A stretch of 64,000 bases of DNA. Source: DATDAH01 sp963845425. Lineage in GTDB: Bacteria; Actinomycetota; Acidimicrobiia; Acidimicrobiales; DATDAH01. Made by a program: the position numbers and the translations under genes. This document shows, in pieces, positions 63,008 to 64,000 of this stretch. The number at the start of each line of letters is the position of its first letter. The first letter of the stretch is position 1. The notes under the pieces are model-generated. The model made no database searches. It was given only the letters and a program-made list of their open reading frames with translations, and was not told where the DNA came from. Location: assembly GCA_963845425.1 (NCBI GenBank), contig CAWJSC010000016.1, forward strand, positions 248,001 to 312,000. The letters run 5' to 3'.

Positions 63008-64000
63008 TCACTCCACGACGACGGCGGTGACCATGCCGAACATCCCGGTCTCCCGCTCGGCATGGCTGAGGATGTGGCAGTGCCAGACCCAGGTGCCCCG
63101 CTCTTCGAGCTGGACCAGCACCGAGTACCGCTCACCGGGCGCCACGTTGAGCGTGTCCACCGTGTACGGGTTGTTCAGGGGGTACCCGTCCTTGGCGATC
63201 ACGATCTGGTCGAACTGGTGGAGGTGCATGGGGTGGATCATCGACCCCTCGTTGGCGTAGGTGATCAAGACCCAGTCGCCCCGGTTCCCCACCACCGGGG
63301 CCGTGGCCGGGAAGCTCTTCCCGTTGAGCGAGAGGCCGATGGCGCCGGTGTCGTTGAGCACCATGGGGATCTCCTGGGCGATCTCCACGTTGTCGGGCAC
63401 CGGCTGGCCGCCGATGGTCTGGCCCTCGGGGAGGGGCAGGTCACCGACGTAGAACATGCCCAGCAGGCCGTTGGGGACCGTCATCTGGGCGTGGTGGTGG
63501 GCGTGGTACATGGCCACCGCCACCTCGTCGGTGGTGAACTCGTAGGTGAAGCTCTCGCCCGGCTGGATCAGGTCCTGGGTGATCGGGGCGACGCCGTCCA
63601 TCGTGTTGGGCACGTTGATGCCGTGGATGTGGAGGTCCGTGGCCATGGGCAGCTCGTTGATGACCTCGACCTCGACCCGGTCACCGATGTCCACGAACAT
63701 CTGCGGCCCGGGGACGATGCCGTTGTAGCTCCAGGCGTCGACGACCTGGCCGGGGGCCACCTCCCACGGGGTGATGGCCGCGGTCAGCTCGAAGTGCTTG
63801 GTGCCGTCGGGAAGGATCTCGGGCTCGAGGACCTGGTTGCCCGCGCCCTCGGTCTCGGCCGGGAACTGGCTGATGCTCTCGTTCATGGCGGCCGACATGG
63901 CCTCGTAGTCCATCGCGTCGTGGTTGGCCATGGTGGTGTCGGTGGCCGCGGCGGTCTCGCCGGCTCCCCCGGCGGTGACCTCTAGGGTCCCGGTCATGCC
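63008..64000 (-). CDS. Multicopper oxidase, 5' part outside the window
   Basis: The visible 330 residues are still open at the right edge (Gly-Met before TGTLEVTAGG looks like the end of an earlier cupredoxin domain). They contain copper sites DLHIHGINVP, AMYHAHHHAQM, HPMHLHQFDQIVIAKDG and WVWHCHILSHAERETGMFGM, the H-C-H and M ligands of the type 1 site. So it is a multicopper oxidase of two-domain or three-domain type. The Met/His-rich linker NHDAMDYEAMSAAMNESI may bind extra copper. The export signal is not visible. Confidence 0.88.
   Translation of the reverse strand, partial: GMTGTLEVTAGGAGETAAATDTTMANHDAMDYEAMSAAMNESISQFPAETEGAGNQVLEPEILPDGTKHFELTAAITPWEVAPGQVVDAWSYNGIVPGPQMFVDIGDRVEVEVINELPMATDLHIHGINVPNTMDGVAPITQDLIQPGESFTYEFTTDEVAVAMYHAHHHAQMTVPNGLLGMFYVGDLPLPEGQTIGGQPVPDNVEIAQEIPMVLNDTGAIGLSLNGKSFPATAPVVGNRGDWVLITYANEGSMIHPMHLHQFDQIVIAKDGYPLNNPYTVDTLNVAPGERYSVLVQLEERGTWVWHCHILSHAERETGMFGMVTAVVVE

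Overview
The window is 64 kb of very GC-rich DNA with dense, often overlapping genes, many GTG or TTG starts and few T-rich terminators. Gene content points to an actinomycete-like bacterium: an F420-type Ddn/DUF385 oxidoreductase, GlnE, glutamine-dependent NadE, a topoisomerase I with a Lys/Ala tail, SARP/BTAD regulation, partner-switching RsbV/RsbW-type proteins, a Tad pilus and an F-type Ada-AlkA repair protein. My guess is class Acidimicrobiia, but no rRNA gene is present to prove it.

Left part (1-15.1 kb), a tRNA-Thr genomic island. One intact tRNA-Thr(CGT) lies at 15042-15114. Three copies of its 3' half, in the same orientation, lie at 4887, 5257 and 13477. They look like scars of successive integrations, although no integrase remains. 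Around them are broken genes: a second DUF2461 piece, a class III cyclase with two frameshifts, half a glyoxalase, the tail of a VapC toxin, an orphan IS3 OrfA and an Excalibur fragment. Inside the island sits a two-gene signalling operon. It encodes an FHA-adenylate cyclase coupled by an 8-nt overlap to a 1725-residue protein with SARP/BTAD, Ser/Thr kinase, nSTAND ATPase, transmembrane and WD40 parts. The promoter region it shares with a secreted SGNH hydrolase carries three TCGACNN heptamers at 11-bp spacing, which is the known layout of SARP binding sites.

Middle part (15.6-43 kb), mostly housekeeping and transport. It holds a DUF2237 gene, a zinc alcohol dehydrogenase divergent from a hotdog thioesterase, a Dabb protein, and a complete UgpB/E/A/C-type sugar ABC transporter. 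Then come MFS, DNA polymerase III delta', thymidylate kinase and topoisomerase I, an SDR, a MacB/LolCD-like exporter, an acyl-CoA dehydrogenase, an RsbW/RsbV pair, and an Hrq1/YprA-type helicase. A compact Tad system follows (CpaE-like, TadA, TadB, TadC, a TadE-like pseudopilin and a tiny Flp-like pilin), then a HAD phosphatase, a 24-residue membrane peptide and a selenocysteine tRNA.

Right part (43-64 kb). It holds an FAH hydrolase, a class III aminotransferase coupled to a kinase-like protein, a SigA-type sigma factor, and a three-gene cluster with two ferritin-like proteins. Next are a DUF2157-like membrane protein, a secreted endonuclease/phosphatase-fold lipoprotein, and an XRE regulator overlapping a truncated nucleotidyltransferase, with a palindrome over its start. 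NadE, GlnE, a PAS-GGDEF-EAL protein, Ada-AlkA, HslR, a SigG-type sigma factor and the 3' part of a multicopper oxidase complete the window.
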